Shown here: piece by piece, positions 18,848-27,156 of the stretch | Position numbering within the stretch: position 1 is the first letter of the stretch | How the letters are laid out: each line of letters begins with the position of its first letter | Source: SAR324 cluster bacterium | GTDB lineage: Bacteria > SAR324 > NAC60-12 | Direction of reading: 5' to 3' | Assembly (NCBI GenBank): GCA_015231885.1 | Contig: JADGAT010000033.1 | Coordinates: 1-50,150, forward strand | Length of the DNA: 50,150 nt | Position numbers and translations under genes: made by a program | Notes under the pieces: generated by a model | Told to the model about the DNA's origin: nothing | Seen by the model: only the letters and a program-made list of their open reading frames with translations | The model's database searches: none

Positions 18848-21800
18848 ATGAATGGTTTGATTGAGTGGTTTACGAAAAATCATATCGCCGCCAATGTACT
18901 GATGGTCTTGATTCTAGGCATGGGAGGCTATGCACTGCTTGAGCGCATTCCTCTGGAAGTCTTTCCCACTATTGAAAAGGACCAGGTCGACATTCGAACA
19001 AGCTTCCGCGGGGCAACTCCTGGAGAGGTGGAAGAAGGTGTGACCATTCGTATTGAAGAAGCTATTCAGGATTTGGAAGGGATTAAAAAAATTCAATCGA
19101 GGTCTTCCGAAGGAAGTGCGTCTGTTTCTGTTGAGGTGGCCAAAGGGTACAACACAAGAAATCTGATGGATGACATCAAGGAACGCCTGGATGCAGTCAA
19201 CACCTTTCCCGAAGAGGCAGAACGCCCCACGGTCAGCCAGGCCCTGCGCCGCCGAGAAGTGATCAGTGTGGTGGTCTCAGGCAACGTGAGTGAAAAAGAG
19301 TTGCGTCGGCTTGGAGAACAGGTGCGTGATGATCTCATTCTGCAGGAAGGAGTGACTCATGCCTATCTGGAATCGGTACGGAACTACGAAATTTCCATCG
19401 AAATTTCTGAAAAACGTCTGCGAGAGTATGGAATGACCCTGGCTGGAATTGCTCGGGAGATACAGAAAAAATCATTGGACTTGTCGGCTGGCAGCATCAA
19501 AACTCAGGGAGAAGAAATTTTAATCCGCACCAAAGGACAGGCTTACAGCCAGAATGATTTCGGAAACATCGTCCTCTTGACACGAGTGGATGGTTCTCGA
19601 TTACTCCTTAAGGAAATCGCAACCATCCGGGACGGTTTTGAAGAAGAATCCCTCCTGACTCAGTTCAATAATGAGCCTGCGTTAGAGATTGAGGTCTTTG
19701 CTATCGGCAATCAGAATGCTATTACCATCGCCGAATCGGTTTTGGCTTATATTGAAGAAAATAAAGAAAAGATGCCGGAAGGAATCAGCCTTGGTTATTG
19801 GAGAGACCGCTCTAAAATAATTAAAGGGCGACTGGAAACATTGACCAATAACGCGATTCAGGGAGGCATTCTGATCTTGATCCTGTTGGCTTTGTTTCTG
19901 AGACCTTATATTGCGTTTTGGGTATGCCTTGGCATTCCCATTTCGTTCATGGGAGGAATCGCGCTGATGCCGTACACAGGGATCACGATGAATGTCATGA
20001 GTTTGTTCGCATTCATCCTGGTCCTGGGAATTGTTGTCGATGATGCGATTGTCACAGGAGAAAACATCTATACTCATCTGAAAAAATATGGAGATCCTTT
20101 ACGGGCAGCAATCGAAGGGACACAGGAAGTAGCCGTGCCTGTCACATTTGGAGTGCTGACAACAGTGGCGGCCTTTATCCCGCTGGCGTTGATTGAAGGA
20201 CGACGCGGGGCTATTTTCCTGCAGATTCCATTCATTGTCATTCCCGTGCTATTGTTTTCCCTGCTGGAATCGAAGTTGATTTTACCCGCTCATATGAAAC
20301 ATTTAAAAGCCCGGGCATCTGAGGGAAAGGATAATATTCTAAGCCGCATTCAGCAACGAATCGCCGATGGTCTGGAAGATTTGATCCTTTTTTTGTATCG
20401 TCCCGCCTTAACGGCAACCCTGCGGCATCGTTATTTAACGGCTTCTTTGGTAATCGGAGGAATGATCCTGGTTGGAGCAATGATTTCTGCGGGTTGGATG
20501 CGGTTCATTTTTTTCCCCCGAATTGAAAGTGAAGTTGCTCGTGCAACACTGACCATGCCCGTAGGCACCTCTTTTGAGATCACCAATGCTCATATCCGGC
20601 ACATGACTGAAACGGCTCAGCAGCTCAAACAGAAATATCATGATCCCGAGTCGGGAGAAAGTGTGATCCGTGATATCTTTTCTACCACCGGAGGCTCTGG
20701 GGGACAAGCTCATACTGGCCGTGTTATGTTCGAAATCACTCCTCCTGAACAACGTACCATGGACGTCAGCAGTCGTAAACTGGTGAACGAATGGAGGCAG
20801 ATGATTGGTGAGATTCCCGGAGTGGAAAACCTAAATTTCCGGGCAGAAATAGGGAGAGGTGGTGATCCCATTGATGTGCAGTTGACGGGGAACAACGTAG
20901 TGCAATTGAAACAGGTTGCTGAGCAGGTGAAGCTGAAGCTGCAGGATTATCCCACTGTTTTTGACATCACCGACAGTCTCTCTAAAGGAAAGCAGGAATT
21001 GCAATTGCGTGTCAAACCGAAAGCAGAGATGCTTGGTATTAACATCTCTGATATGGCAAATCAAGTGCGTCAGGCATTTCTAGGATACGAAGTTCAGCGT
21101 ATCCAACGGGGGCAGGAAGATGTAAGAGTCATGCTCCGTTACCCCTTGGAAGAACGTAAATCCCTGGAATCGCTTTACTCCATGCCTTTGCAGACGGCAA
21201 TGGGAGTTTCGGTTCCTTTTGCAGAGGTTGCAGAGATTCAATCCGGCATCAGTCCATCAACAATCACGAGAATCAACCGGCAACGGACTGTCAACGTAAC
21301 AGCAGATTTAAACAAAGCCGTTGCTGATATTGAAGCCATCAAACGTGATCTGGATTCTTCCCTGACTCAACTGGTTCTGCAATATCCGGGAGTGCATTAC
21401 AGTCTGGAAGGAGAGGCAAAAGAGCAACGCGATTCTTTTCAAAGTCTGTGGTGGGGATTGCTGTTTGTCTTATTTGTGATCTATGCCCTGCTGGCGATTC
21501 CGTTTTCGTCATATCTGCAGCCATTTGTGGTCATGTCTGTGATTCCTCTGGGATTGGTTGGAGCTGTCCTGGGGCATTGGATCATGGGGATGGATCTGAC
21601 CATCCTGAGTCTGATGGGAATGCTTGCATTGCTTGGAGTCGTTGTAAATGACAGCCTGGTGATGGTCGACTATATCAACCGCCAACGCAAGCAGGGTATG
21701 GATGTCATAACAGCCGTTCGTCTGGCCGGAGTGGCACGATTCCGACCGATTCTCCTCACTTCCCTGACGACCTTCGCCGGATTGATGCCTCTCATTCTTT

Positions 21801-21979
21801 TCGAAAAAAGCACACAGGCTCAGTTTCTCATCCCAATGGCTGTGTCCCTGGGATTTGGGGTGTTGTTCGCAACGTTTGCTACACTGATTGTTGTTCCAAT
21901 CAACTATCTCATTCTGGAAGATGTGATGCAGCTGTATCGAAAGCCGGAAGATCATGTGGGTGAAGTAAAGCCGATATGA
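18848..21979 (+). CDS. RND multidrug efflux permease (HAE1/AcrB type)
   Basis: An inner-membrane proton-driven exporter of 1043 residues, full length for the AcrB/SwrC group. The N-terminus has a first helix (NVLMVLILGMGGYALL) and RIPLEVFPTIEKDQV. The transmembrane helix 4 proton-relay pair is GIVVDDAIV (Asp398, Asp399). Second-half signatures are LGVVVNDSLVMVDYINR and GVARFRPILLTSLTTFAGLMPL. It assembles with the adaptor and lipoprotein encoded just upstream. The substrate cannot be predicted. A moderate ribosome-binding site (AGAGGAAAG) precedes the ATG. Confidence 0.95.
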   Translation: MNGLIEWFTKNHIAANVLMVLILGMGGYALLERIPLEVFPTIEKDQVDIRTSFRGATPGEVEEGVTIRIEEAIQDLEGIKKIQSRSSEGSASVSVEVAKGYNTRNLMDDIKERLDAVNTFPEEAERPTVSQALRRREVISVVVSGNVSEKELRRLGEQVRDDLILQEGVTHAYLESVRNYEISIEISEKRLREYGMTLAGIAREIQKKSLDLSAGSIKTQGEEILIRTKGQAYSQNDFGNIVLLTRVDGSRLLLKEIATIRDGFEEESLLTQFNNEPALEIEVFAIGNQNAITIAESVLAYIEENKEKMPEGISLGYWRDRSKIIKGRLETLTNNAIQGGILILILLALFLRPYIAFWVCLGIPISFMGGIALMPYTGITMNVMSLFAFILVLGIVVDDAIVTGENIYTHLKKYGDPLRAAIEGTQEVAVPVTFGVLTTVAAFIPLALIEGRRGAIFLQIPFIVIPVLLFSLLESKLILPAHMKHLKARASEGKDNILSRIQQRIADGLEDLILFLYRPALTATLRHRYLTASLVIGGMILVGAMISAGWMRFIFFPRIESEVARATLTMPVGTSFEITNAHIRHMTETAQQLKQKYHDPESGESVIRDIFSTTGGSGGQAHTGRVMFEITPPEQRTMDVSSRKLVNEWRQMIGEIPGVENLNFRAEIGRGGDPIDVQLTGNNVVQLKQVAEQVKLKLQDYPTVFDITDSLSKGKQELQLRVKPKAEMLGINISDMANQVRQAFLGYEVQRIQRGQEDVRVMLRYPLEERKSLESLYSMPLQTAMGVSVPFAEVAEIQSGISPSTITRINRQRTVNVTADLNKAVADIEAIKRDLDSSLTQLVLQYPGVHYSLEGEAKEQRDSFQSLWWGLLFVLFVIYALLAIPFSSYLQPFVVMSVIPLGLVGAVLGHWIMGMDLTILSLMGMLALLGVVVNDSLVMVDYINRQRKQGMDVITAVRLAGVARFRPILLTSLTTFAGLMPLILFEKSTQAQFLIPMAVSLGFGVLFATFATLIVVPINYLILEDVMQLYRKPEDHVGEVKPI

Positions 21980-22028
21980 CGCAATCGATCAACTTTTTCG
22001 GATCCTTGAACTCTGCCTGTTTATAATT

Positions 22029-22063
22029 GAATAATCGGGTTTAACCGATAGGGCTTGGCGGAG
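22029..22063. repeat. dispersed repeat, copy A
   Basis: A 35-base sequence beginning GAATAATCGGGTTTAACCGA recurs at 26961-26995 with about five mismatches. It includes a small dyad (ATCGG, 6 bases, CCGAT). Both copies lie at the 3' end of minus-strand genes, so a role in transcript ends is possible. Confidence 0.6.
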
Positions 22064-22089
22064 CTGCCTATTAAAGCCTTTCTTTATTG

Positions 22090-23043
22090 CTAAGTTTGAT
22101 TGTTCGTTTTGTTCTTGAAGAGTTCCCATCGTTCACGAAATTTCATGGTAAGAATTCCTTGAAAAAAAGCATCTTCGTCAAATGTCGGATGAGTTTTTTT
22201 AATAGGCGCTGCTGAAGCGATAGCTTCTTTTTGAATAGCTTCCATCTCTTCCATGCTGAATGCCAATTCTCTTCGTGTGTGCCAGATCTTATGCAGAAAT
22301 TTCAACTTGCTCAATTTTTCTTCTCCTCGGTAAATGATGTACTGCGAGTCTTCCGGAGAAACCAAGGTTGCAATATTAGAAACAATAGCCAGGAAGGGAA
22401 ATTCAATGGTTTCGTTTTCATAGAGCAATAACTGACTGAAGTTGGAGTAACTCTCCATAATGAAATGGTAATTCACCTGTGGAATAGGGGCAATAGTTCC
22501 AAAAAAATTGATTAGTGCGTGAACTCGGACATGTCTCAATTGGTGAACGTCTATACCTGGAAAAATTTTTGGTTGGGTTGGTGCGGTCATCCGACCAGGA
22601 GGCATCATAAAACTGCTCCTCAAAACCAAATCTTTTTCCTCAATCAATATGTCTTTGAGATAGTCACAATATTGTTGGTAGTTTACCACTGCATCAAAAC
22701 GTGTGAAATTCAATTTGACATATCGTTTAATATGTCTCTCAAGCGAAGGCTTTTGAATTTTTGACAGTTCAAATTCTGGTTCCCGGGCTCGTTGAAGTTC
22801 TTTGATTGCCATGTTGACGGCATTTTTGACGGGTTCCCCCTTTGCTGGTAAATGACCTCTGACTTCCAAAAGGTGTTCCCGCAGCTCATCTTCGCTCACT
22901 TTTTCGTAAAGGTGTTCAAATAAAAATTCCAGGACTTCGCAATAAAGTCCTCTCGTTGAGGATTTTCTTGGCATCAACTCTTCTACTTTTTCCCATGCCT
23001 GCTTCTCTAAACTTGTCCGCTTGCGAACAATACGCTTAAGCAT
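22090..23043 (-). CDS. hypothetical protein, 317 residues
   Basis: I do not recognise the family. The protein is soluble, charged and mostly helical, with no signal peptide or membrane segment. The N-terminus is basic (MLKRIVRKRTSLEKQAWEKV), and residues 50-110 look helical with many acidic and basic residues. The middle is richer in beta-like hydrophobic stretches (HVRVHALINFFGTIAPI). It starts with GAAAGGTG about 7 bases before the ATG. A decayed copy of its 3' end lies at 25439-25518, so the gene belonged to a local duplicated family. Its upstream region has a TGGCAT-N5-TTGA element and a hairpin. Confidence 0.72.
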   Translation of the reverse strand: MLKRIVRKRTSLEKQAWEKVEELMPRKSSTRGLYCEVLEFLFEHLYEKVSEDELREHLLEVRGHLPAKGEPVKNAVNMAIKELQRAREPEFELSKIQKPSLERHIKRYVKLNFTRFDAVVNYQQYCDYLKDILIEEKDLVLRSSFMMPPGRMTAPTQPKIFPGIDVHQLRHVRVHALINFFGTIAPIPQVNYHFIMESYSNFSQLLLYENETIEFPFLAIVSNIATLVSPEDSQYIIYRGEEKLSKLKFLHKIWHTRRELAFSMEEMEAIQKEAIASAAPIKKTHPTFDEDAFFQGILTMKFRERWELFKNKTNNQT

Positions 23044-23064
23044 TTCTGCACCTTTCTGTTATTA

Positions 23065-23076
23065 GCTTTCGAAAGC
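23065..23076. promoter_or_regulatory. 12-bp perfect palindrome upstream of the hypothetical gene
   Basis: GCTTTCGAAAGC is a perfect palindrome 22 bases before the minus-strand start at 23043. It could be an operator, but no binding protein can be named. Confidence 0.3.
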
Positions 23077-23187
23077 AATGATAATGCTCCTTATTTGATA
23101 CTCTTGATTAAAATATACTTATACCAGGGCAATCGCATTAAAATTTCGTGATTAATGATATCAATGAGTTACATTTCAGAAAAAGAG

Positions 23188-23223
23188 TATATTTTAGATG
23201 ATTTTCCAAACGTCTAAAATATA
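23188..23223 (-). promoter_or_regulatory. leader hairpin, possible attenuator
   Basis: An 11-bp perfect inverted repeat (TATATTTTAGA / TCTAAAATATA) with a 14-base loop lies between the predicted start site and the coding region of the minus-strand gene at 22090-23043. Read on the minus strand it is followed by CTCTTTTTC, so it has the shape of a weak intrinsic terminator inside a leader. Confidence 0.35.
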
Positions 23224-23243
23224 ACACATTGATTTTAAAAATG

Positions 23244-23259
23244 ATCAAATTTTATGCCA
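23244..23259 (-). promoter_or_regulatory. TGGCAT-N5-TTGA element (sigma-54-like)
   Basis: On the minus strand the sequence is TGGCATAAAATTTGAT. It matches the pattern in front of the two four-cysteine protein genes (27935-27950 and 30791-30806). GG and GA are 10 bases apart as in -24/-12 promoters, but the -12 C is A. It lies about 200 bases before the gene at 22090-23043. Confidence 0.4.
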
Positions 23260-23505
23260 TTCATTCGTGCAATCGCCCTGATACTTATACTTAAAAAGTA
23301 GAATTATCTGAATAAAAAATCTATAATTTATATGAATCCGGAGTTGAAAATGATGTCATTCCGGGGCTATTTACTTAAGTGGACAGTTAATCAATCGTTT
23401 GCTTGTGACTCTACCCTTTTATCCCCTCCCAGGAGGGAAATTCCCCTCTTGGAGGGGCCAGGGATGGGTAAAGAGTGCCTTGGATTAAGTGGGTAGCCCG
23501 AAAAA
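23260..23505. other. intergenic region with REP-like hairpins
   Basis: No gene is visible. At 23423-23456 two adjacent GC-rich inverted repeats occur: CCCTCC/GGAGGG at 23424-23437 and CCCCTC-TTG-GAGGGG at 23443-23457. They are followed by CCAGGGATGGG. This resembles widespread REP-type dispersed elements and may stabilise or end the pentapeptide gene transcript. Confidence 0.5.
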
Positions 23506-24507
23506 TCATTGAAGACACTGTCCCAGGCTATCTCTGCACTTTTTTCCATTGACCCATATGGCACCCTTAAATTTTGTACCTTGGAATTGAGCCCCTTGAA
23601 TAACAGATCCTTGAAAGTCTGTCCCCTGTAAATTAATGTTCCGAAGGATTGCTTCTTGAAGATTAGCATTCCGCAAGTTGGCACCCTGCAAATTAGCTCT
23701 GTGAAGATTAGCACCCTGCAAATTAGCTCTGTGAAGATTAGCGGAGCGAAGATCGGTTCTTTGAAGGTCTGTTCCCTGAAGATTTGCTCCGACAAGGTTT
23801 GCTCCGACAAGGTTTGCTCCGACAAGGTTTGCTCTTTGTAAGTTAGAGCTTTGCAAGTTAGCTCCTTGCAAGTTAGCAAATTCAAGATCTGCTTTATAAA
23901 AATCTACTTCCTGAAGATTAGCTCCTTGTAAATTAGATTTTCTGAGGTCGGCTGCGAAAAGGTCGACATTCTGAAGGTTCGCGTCACGAAAAATCGCTTT
24001 TTGCAGTTTGGCTTCTCCAAGCTCTGCGCCAAAAAGATCGGCTCCCTGCAAATTGGCTTCTTGCATGTTAGCCCTATAAAGATTTGTTTCTCGAAGGTTT
24101 GCTAACTGCAGATTTGATTGTTCCAGATTAATTTGATGCATGTTGGCTTTTTCAAGGTTTGCACCTTTTAGATTGGCTTTTCTGAGGTCGGCTGCGAAAA
24201 GATCAACATCTTTCAGGTTAGCTCTTTTAAGATTGACACCTTTCAGATTAGCTTTGTGGAGGTTTGCTTCCTGAAGATCGACTTGTTGTAGGTCAACTTG
24301 TTGCAAGTCTGCACCAAAAAGATTGCATGTTCTGCACTCCTTTGTTTTCTCTATTTTTTTCAAATTTTCTTTTACCAGGTTGACTTCCGCTGTTACTTTT
24401 AAGTCGAGTATTACAAAAAGAAGAACCGCAGTTATTAAAGAGGTAAACAGGATCAACAATACTGTTCTTCGCCACATCTCTTTTCGAGTAATCGGGGCAT
24501 GAAACAT
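23506..24507 (-). CDS. membrane-anchored pentapeptide-repeat protein
   Basis: A 333-residue protein with one N-terminal transmembrane helix (TVLLILFTSLITAVLLFVIL, about 13-32), a short coiled linker, then roughly 45 consecutive A(N/D)LxX-type pentapeptide repeats forming a right-handed quadrilateral beta-helix. The repeat domain is bounded by cysteine pairs: CRTC just before it and KKC...GQC at the C-terminus, which may be capping disulfides if the domain is periplasmic. The ATG at 24507 is chosen because GAGG is 5 bases upstream; the frame stays open to 24621. Coding DNA holds perfect short tandem repeats, including three 15-bp units near 23783-23830 that encode VGANL. Function is unknown; the scaffold is often used for protein interaction. 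Confidence 0.82.
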   Translation of the reverse strand: MFHAPITRKEMWRRTVLLILFTSLITAVLLFVILDLKVTAEVNLVKENLKKIEKTKECRTCNLFGADLQQVDLQQVDLQEANLHKANLKGVNLKRANLKDVDLFAADLRKANLKGANLEKANMHQINLEQSNLQLANLRETNLYRANMQEANLQGADLFGAELGEAKLQKAIFRDANLQNVDLFAADLRKSNLQGANLQEVDFYKADLEFANLQGANLQSSNLQRANLVGANLVGANLVGANLQGTDLQRTDLRSANLHRANLQGANLHRANLQGANLRNANLQEAILRNINLQGTDFQGSVIQGAQFQGTKFKGAIWVNGKKCRDSLGQCLQ

Positions 24508-24912
24508 TTTATCCTCATTTTGGCTGAGATGGAGGTATTTTCTGGATTTTGAATAGCTCAATTTGATTTTTACCCATTTACCCCACCAAAAGCTGATATC
24601 CATCCAGCTCAACATAGTCAACAGGTTTCGGAATTTTCTGAAAATTTTCTTCGCAAGATGTGTAAGCCACCGTTGAGGTGAGTAGAGACATGATAATGAT
24701 GATTCTTTCTAAATAGAACCTGCTCTGGGTCTGCTGTTCCATCGGAGAGAAGAGAATCTCCAAGGCTGGTTAAATTCACATTTTTTGTGCGTCGCTCAAA
24801 AGAGGGCGTGTTTTCTTCTAAAAATTGTTCGATAGAATGTTTTTGGTTGACTGCTCTATCCAGCAACTTCTTATTTTATGCGCCAACACCGATTCCGATA
24901 TAAATATTTTTC
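24508..24912 (-). other. gap with a possible small lipoprotein ORF or decayed gene
   Basis: Two overlapping minus-strand frames are open here. One, 24578-24742, would encode 54 residues with a hydrophobic stretch ending in a lipobox-like TSC. The other, 24618-24866, would encode 82 residues from a TTG. Neither has a ribosome-binding site, and I recognise neither. The region may be the remains of one decayed gene. Confidence 0.3.
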
Positions 24913-25386
24913 TCAAATTAAAATTCCATGAATAATGATGGCTACAGAAATATAAAAGCAAGCCTCCAAGACACCGACTCCCACATTGCGGTCTTCAATG
25001 ATTTCTTTATCCATGTCATAAGGCATGATTTTATGTATTCCTTTGCGCCCGAATCCTAAACACACCAATCCTATTAAAAAATAGAGAGTTGTCATGATGA
25101 GCTCTGCTCCCAACACTTTCCAAAGGCCAGGGTTTTCTTCATTTAAAAAAGGGAATAGATCGTAGTTGATCTCTCCTTCTACTGAGGCATGAATAATAAT
25201 CGCAATCCCGATGTAAAATCCTGCCTCTGCAAAAGCAACAGCATTATTATCATTCTCAGATGTTTCATGGGTTAGATCATACGAACTCATCCAATCAAAA
25301 AACTTGCGCCCAAGCATTAACGCCATGAGGCCAATAACAAAATAAATGACCACATGAGTCAACCCGATCATAAACGTGTCTAACAT
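24913..25386 (-). CDS. double DUF350 inner-membrane protein
   Basis: A 157-residue protein with four hydrophobic helices arranged as two similar halves. Each half contains the DUF350 (YjfL/UPF0719) pattern: a first helix (VVIYFVIGLMALMLGRKFFDW; TTLYFLIGLVCLGFGRKGIHK), an acidic loop with N-A/G-V, then a second helix (EAGFYIGIAIIIHA; EACFYISVAIIIHG). The duplication within the protein is clear by eye. DUF350 proteins have no settled function but often lie near stress or phospholipid genes. It follows the baeRF-type gene in the same direction, with the decayed 3' end of another gene between them. Confidence 0.82.
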   Translation of the reverse strand: MLDTFMIGLTHVVIYFVIGLMALMLGRKFFDWMSSYDLTHETSENDNNAVAFAEAGFYIGIAIIIHASVEGEINYDLFPFLNEENPGLWKVLGAELIMTTLYFLIGLVCLGFGRKGIHKIMPYDMDKEIIEDRNVGVGVLEACFYISVAIIIHGILI

Positions 25387-25438
25387 AACTAAATCTCAAT
25401 AAATGGTTTGTTGAAGTCCCTGCTCAATTCAATGTCTG

Positions 25439-25518
25439 GTTTGATCGCTAGTTTTGTTCTTCATGTGTTTCCATCGTTGACGAAAGTTCATAGTCAGAAT
25501 TCATTGATAGAAACATCG
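25439..25518 (-). pseudogene. decayed C-terminal fragment of a paralogue of the 22090-23043 protein
   Basis: The last 69 aligned bases match the 3' end of the gene at 22090-23043 with about 12 mismatches. The same reading frame gives FYQ-stop-ILTMNFRQRW where the intact gene reads FFQGILTMKFRERW, so a Gly codon became TGA. A one-base indel follows upstream. Most of the gene is gone. The fragment lies directly behind the stop of the baeRF-type gene. Confidence 0.75.
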
Positions 25519-25523
25519 TACAC

Positions 25524-26570
25524 CTATTGAATAGGAAGACAATAGCGCAGCAGACAACCAACACCACCATATTGCATTAGAGTGAAGCTATCACTCACTG
25601 TTTCAATTTTACATTTGTGTTGAACTGCTAGTTTGACCAGTTCGTCTTTATCATTGAGGTCTTCCAGTTCTTTCGAGATGATCAACAGATCAGCCTGTCC
25701 ACATTCAATAGCTGTTCGGCAGGCTTTTGTGCCTATCACGGCAGGACCTTCGGTATTAATATGTTGTTTTAATAACTCTACAGCACTTAAGGATTCCTGT
25801 TGTTCCTGCTCAATAAACTTATTCAGGGTGACCTCAATGATGGTGTCGAGCTTTTCCTTAGGGGAGACTGCCAGAGAATCAATCAATTTTTTCGACAGTT
25901 GTTTGGGCAAGGCTTTCTTGATGCGGGATGTCATTTGTGGATTTCCAATCAAAATCAGATGAGAATAGCTTTCCGTAGACATAAGGCCTTTCAAAATCAA
26001 AATTTTTTCCTTAATGAACTTGTTGGTCTGTGCGTGCCGATGATTCTGATAATGTTCTTTGCTCCAGATACTTTTTATTTGTTGAGGCTTGAAGCGATTC
26101 TTTAGCCAAAGCTTAGACGTTACTTCTCCCAGGTTAACTTCCAAAATACGAGCGCTTTCTTCAGTTGCAATCAAAACGACATAGCGGTGATAGACATCCT
26201 TTAGTTCCACCAGATGATAGATATTGGGAGTTAAATCCACAGTCATAGAATTGGGTAATGGTGCACGAAACTGTAAGGGCAGGAAAAAAGGATCCGGTTC
26301 TCCACGCGAGAAGATGGCAATTCCTTTGAATTCAGGTAAGATTTTCTTATTGAGAAAGTTTTCCACTTTATTTAAAGCGGCTTTAAACTCTTTTTGAGCC
26401 TGCTGTAATCCGTTCAAGCTAACTTGAATCGATCCAATCCGTTCTGTGAGGTAGGGTTGATATCCTTTTTTTCCTTTTTCCAGATTTAAATAGCAGCTGA
26501 TTAGGGGGCTGCTATTGCTTTCTAGTGTTGCCAGGGTAGTGATGTGTTTTTCTATATTTTTCATTTCCAT
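25524..26570 (-). CDS. bacterial eRF1/Pelota-like (baeRF-type) protein
   Basis: A 348-residue soluble protein with the domain order of bacterial archaeo-eukaryotic release factor homologues. The middle part (HRYVVLIATEESARILEVNLGEV, about 128-150) matches the RNase H-fold domain. The C-terminal L7Ae-like domain contains ECGQADLLIIS and ends MQYGGVGCLLRY, which corresponds to the GGIGAILRY ending of eRF1 domain 3. No GGQ motif is visible. Proposed roles in the literature are ribosome rescue or dormancy, not experimentally fixed. The start is well set: AAGGAG is 7 bases before the ATG. The fold is fairly sure; function is inference. Confidence 0.72.
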   Translation of the reverse strand: MEMKNIEKHITTLATLESNSSPLISCYLNLEKGKKGYQPYLTERIGSIQVSLNGLQQAQKEFKAALNKVENFLNKKILPEFKGIAIFSRGEPDPFFLPLQFRAPLPNSMTVDLTPNIYHLVELKDVYHRYVVLIATEESARILEVNLGEVTSKLWLKNRFKPQQIKSIWSKEHYQNHRHAQTNKFIKEKILILKGLMSTESYSHLILIGNPQMTSRIKKALPKQLSKKLIDSLAVSPKEKLDTIIEVTLNKFIEQEQQESLSAVELLKQHINTEGPAVIGTKACRTAIECGQADLLIISKELEDLNDKDELVKLAVQHKCKIETVSDSFTLMQYGGVGCLLRYCLPIQ

Positions 26571-26620
26571 GGGAGTACTCCTTTTTAGAGGGTGGTGTAT
26601 GTATGAAAGTAGATACTCTC

Positions 26621-26758
26621 TACGGGCTTACACCCGTGCCCCTCGGGATGGTTGTCTTCGGCATTAATTTTTGGATCTTTGCTGAGTATGTAAAGTATCA
26701 ACAAAAAAACTGATACTCAACTTTGGCTTTCGCATTCATCCACGGGTTTACACCCGTA
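26621..26758. repeat. REP doublet (REPIN-like) element
   Basis: TACGGGCTTACACCCGTG at 26621-26638 and CACGGGTTTACACCCGTA at 26741-26758 are each short hairpins and are inverted relative to one another with about three mismatches. They bound a 102-base spacer. This is the layout of a REP pair. Confidence 0.6.
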
Positions 26759-26784
26759 GTCTTTTACTAATTTTGATAAATTTT

Positions 26785-26870
26785 ATTTTACGAATAATAA
26801 AACAAATAATTTTATTAATTTTAAAGTACCATCATTTTACGAATAATAAAACAAATAATTTTATTAATTT
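26785..26870. repeat. tandem 37-bp AT-rich direct repeat
   Basis: A 37-base unit beginning ATTTTACGAATAATAAAACA occurs at 26785-26821 and again, identical by eye, at 26834-26870, with a period of 49. It lies upstream of the baeRF-type gene. Confidence 0.8.
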
Positions 26871-26960
26871 ATAAAAGGGGATTTATGGATAAATTGTCAT
26901 AGATTCAAACGAAGGCTGACCTGCATCATACGGCAGATACCGCTGTACGAGCCCTTAGTC

Positions 26961-26995
26961 GAATAATCGAGTTTAACGGATAGAACTTTGCGGAG
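26961..26995. repeat. dispersed repeat, copy B
   Basis: The 35-base sequence beginning GAATAATCGAGTTTAACGGA matches copy A at 22029-22063 in 30 of 35 positions. It overlaps the last codons and stop of the small minus-strand gene at 26973-27143. Confidence 0.6.
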
Positions 26996-27143
26996 TTTGC
27001 GTGGATGCAGTTGGATGAGGATGGTGTATGGGTATAAACCACGCAAATATGAACAATACGAGAAGAACTGCAGAAAAAAATGTCATCCCCAGTACAATTA
27101 CGCTGACCAAAGTGGAAAAGATATCCTGTCCGAATAAGTACAT
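26973..27143 (-). CDS. 56-residue single-pass membrane protein
   Basis: A short gene with one long hydrophobic helix (TLVSVIVLGMTFFSAVLLVL, about 11-30, running on to FIFAWFIP) and a polar tail (HHPHPTASTQTPQSS). It starts 13 bases after the stop of the gene at 27157-27432 and is probably the third gene of that operon. The ribosome-binding site is weak (AGCGAG). Its last codons lie in a dispersed repeat, so the tail may be newly acquired. No family recognised. Confidence 0.45.
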   Translation of the reverse strand: MYLFGQDIFSTLVSVIVLGMTFFSAVLLVLFIFAWFIPIHHPHPTASTQTPQSSIR

Positions 27144-27156
27144 CGTCTAACTCGCT

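Larger units (their letters stand above)
26571..26972. other. 402-bp intergenic region made largely of repeats
   Basis: No gene is visible. It holds the paired ACGGG hairpins (26621-26758), a tandem 37-bp AT-rich repeat (26785-26870) and the start of the dispersed repeat copy B (26961). These are listed separately. Confidence 0.6.

Noticed and set aside
23785..23830. Possible CRISPR-like array of 15-bp repeats
   Set aside because: The units are contiguous, in frame and encode VGANL in a pentapeptide-repeat protein; there are no spacers.
23391..23885. 164-residue repetitive minus-strand frame (LTCKELTCKAL type)
   Set aside because: It is an off-frame reading of the pentapeptide-repeat gene; repeats make alternative frames open.
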